DNA of 64,000 bases from Neofusicoccum parvum (taxonomy: Eukaryota; Ascomycota; Dothideomycetes; Botryosphaeriales; Botryosphaeriaceae): assembly GCA_020912385.1 (NCBI GenBank), contig CP087213.1:1426001-1490000 (forward strand), in the 5' to 3' direction. Position numbers and translations under genes: made by a program. Within the stretch, counting starts at the first letter, position 1, and each line of letters begins with the position of its first letter. This document shows positions 63,966 to 64,000 of the stretch, one piece after another. The notes under the pieces are model-generated. The model was given only the letters and a program-made list of their open reading frames with translations. It ran no database searches and was not told where the DNA came from.

Positions 63966-64000
63966 CTTGGGGAATCTGGCGGGGGACAGCTTCTCTCCTT

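Noticed and set aside
1..64000. CRISPR arrays, insertion sequences, retroelement or viral genes
   Set aside because: No repeat-spacer arrays, reverse transcriptase, integrase, transposase or terminal repeats were recognised; repeats seen are short tandem arrays only.

Overview
The window is chromosomal DNA of a filamentous ascomycete (Pezizomycotina; Dothideomycetes is my guess from gene style, not something the sequence proves). The evidence is many short spliceosomal introns (mostly 50-140 nt, GT..AG, with CTAAC/CTGAC-like branch sites), fungus-restricted families (HET, RTA1-like, WSC, PhiA-like, DUF3824, SAT4/rhodopsin-like, Zn2Cys6 regulators), and no operons, tRNA, rRNA or CRISPR signal that I could find. 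About 22 protein genes can be supported. I rebuilt exon joins by reading phase and splice sites by eye.

Layout. 0-9.2 kb: 3' part of REV1 (translesion polymerase), a secreted Yellow/MRJP-family protein, RPL42, a DUF1772 membrane protein and the inner-nuclear-membrane LEM-like protein Src1/Heh. 12-25 kb: a large SR/Arg-rich DUF3824 protein, the mitochondrial carnitine/acylcarnitine carrier, the AP-1 beta adaptin (8 exons), a doubtful short gene and a stomatin-family protein. 27.4-35.3 kb: an accessory-looking block with a UPC2-like Zn2Cys6 regulator divergent from an RTA1-like transporter, an orphan promoter-like region with an inverted TATA repeat, a GPI-type WSC protein and a second related Zn2Cys6 regulator. 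36.5-40.5 kb: a HET-domain gene in an A+T-richer island, a DUF167 protein and a PhiA-like cell-wall protein. 43-49.7 kb: a compact housekeeping run, CMR1 divergent from an Mtf2-like mitochondrial protein, then COQ9 and COP9 signalosome subunit 3. 51.6-64 kb: a 1318-aa MIT-domain protein, a patatin-like phospholipase, a GNAT acetyltransferase and a rhodopsin-like seven-helix protein.

How genes may work together. Most of the window is unlinked housekeeping genes. The only block suggesting a joint task is 27.4-35.3 kb (two related Zn2Cys6 regulators around an RTA1-like lipid/sterol-stress membrane protein and a WSC cell-surface protein), which is an inference about membrane and wall stress. Nothing here is clearly a new defence or biosynthetic system. 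The best candidates for undescribed biology are the orphan divergent-TATA region at 31.4-31.8 kb, the UPC2-like/RTA1/WSC/Zn2Cys6 block, the HET gene, and heptanucleotide tandem repeats that recur in the 5' flanks of unrelated genes.
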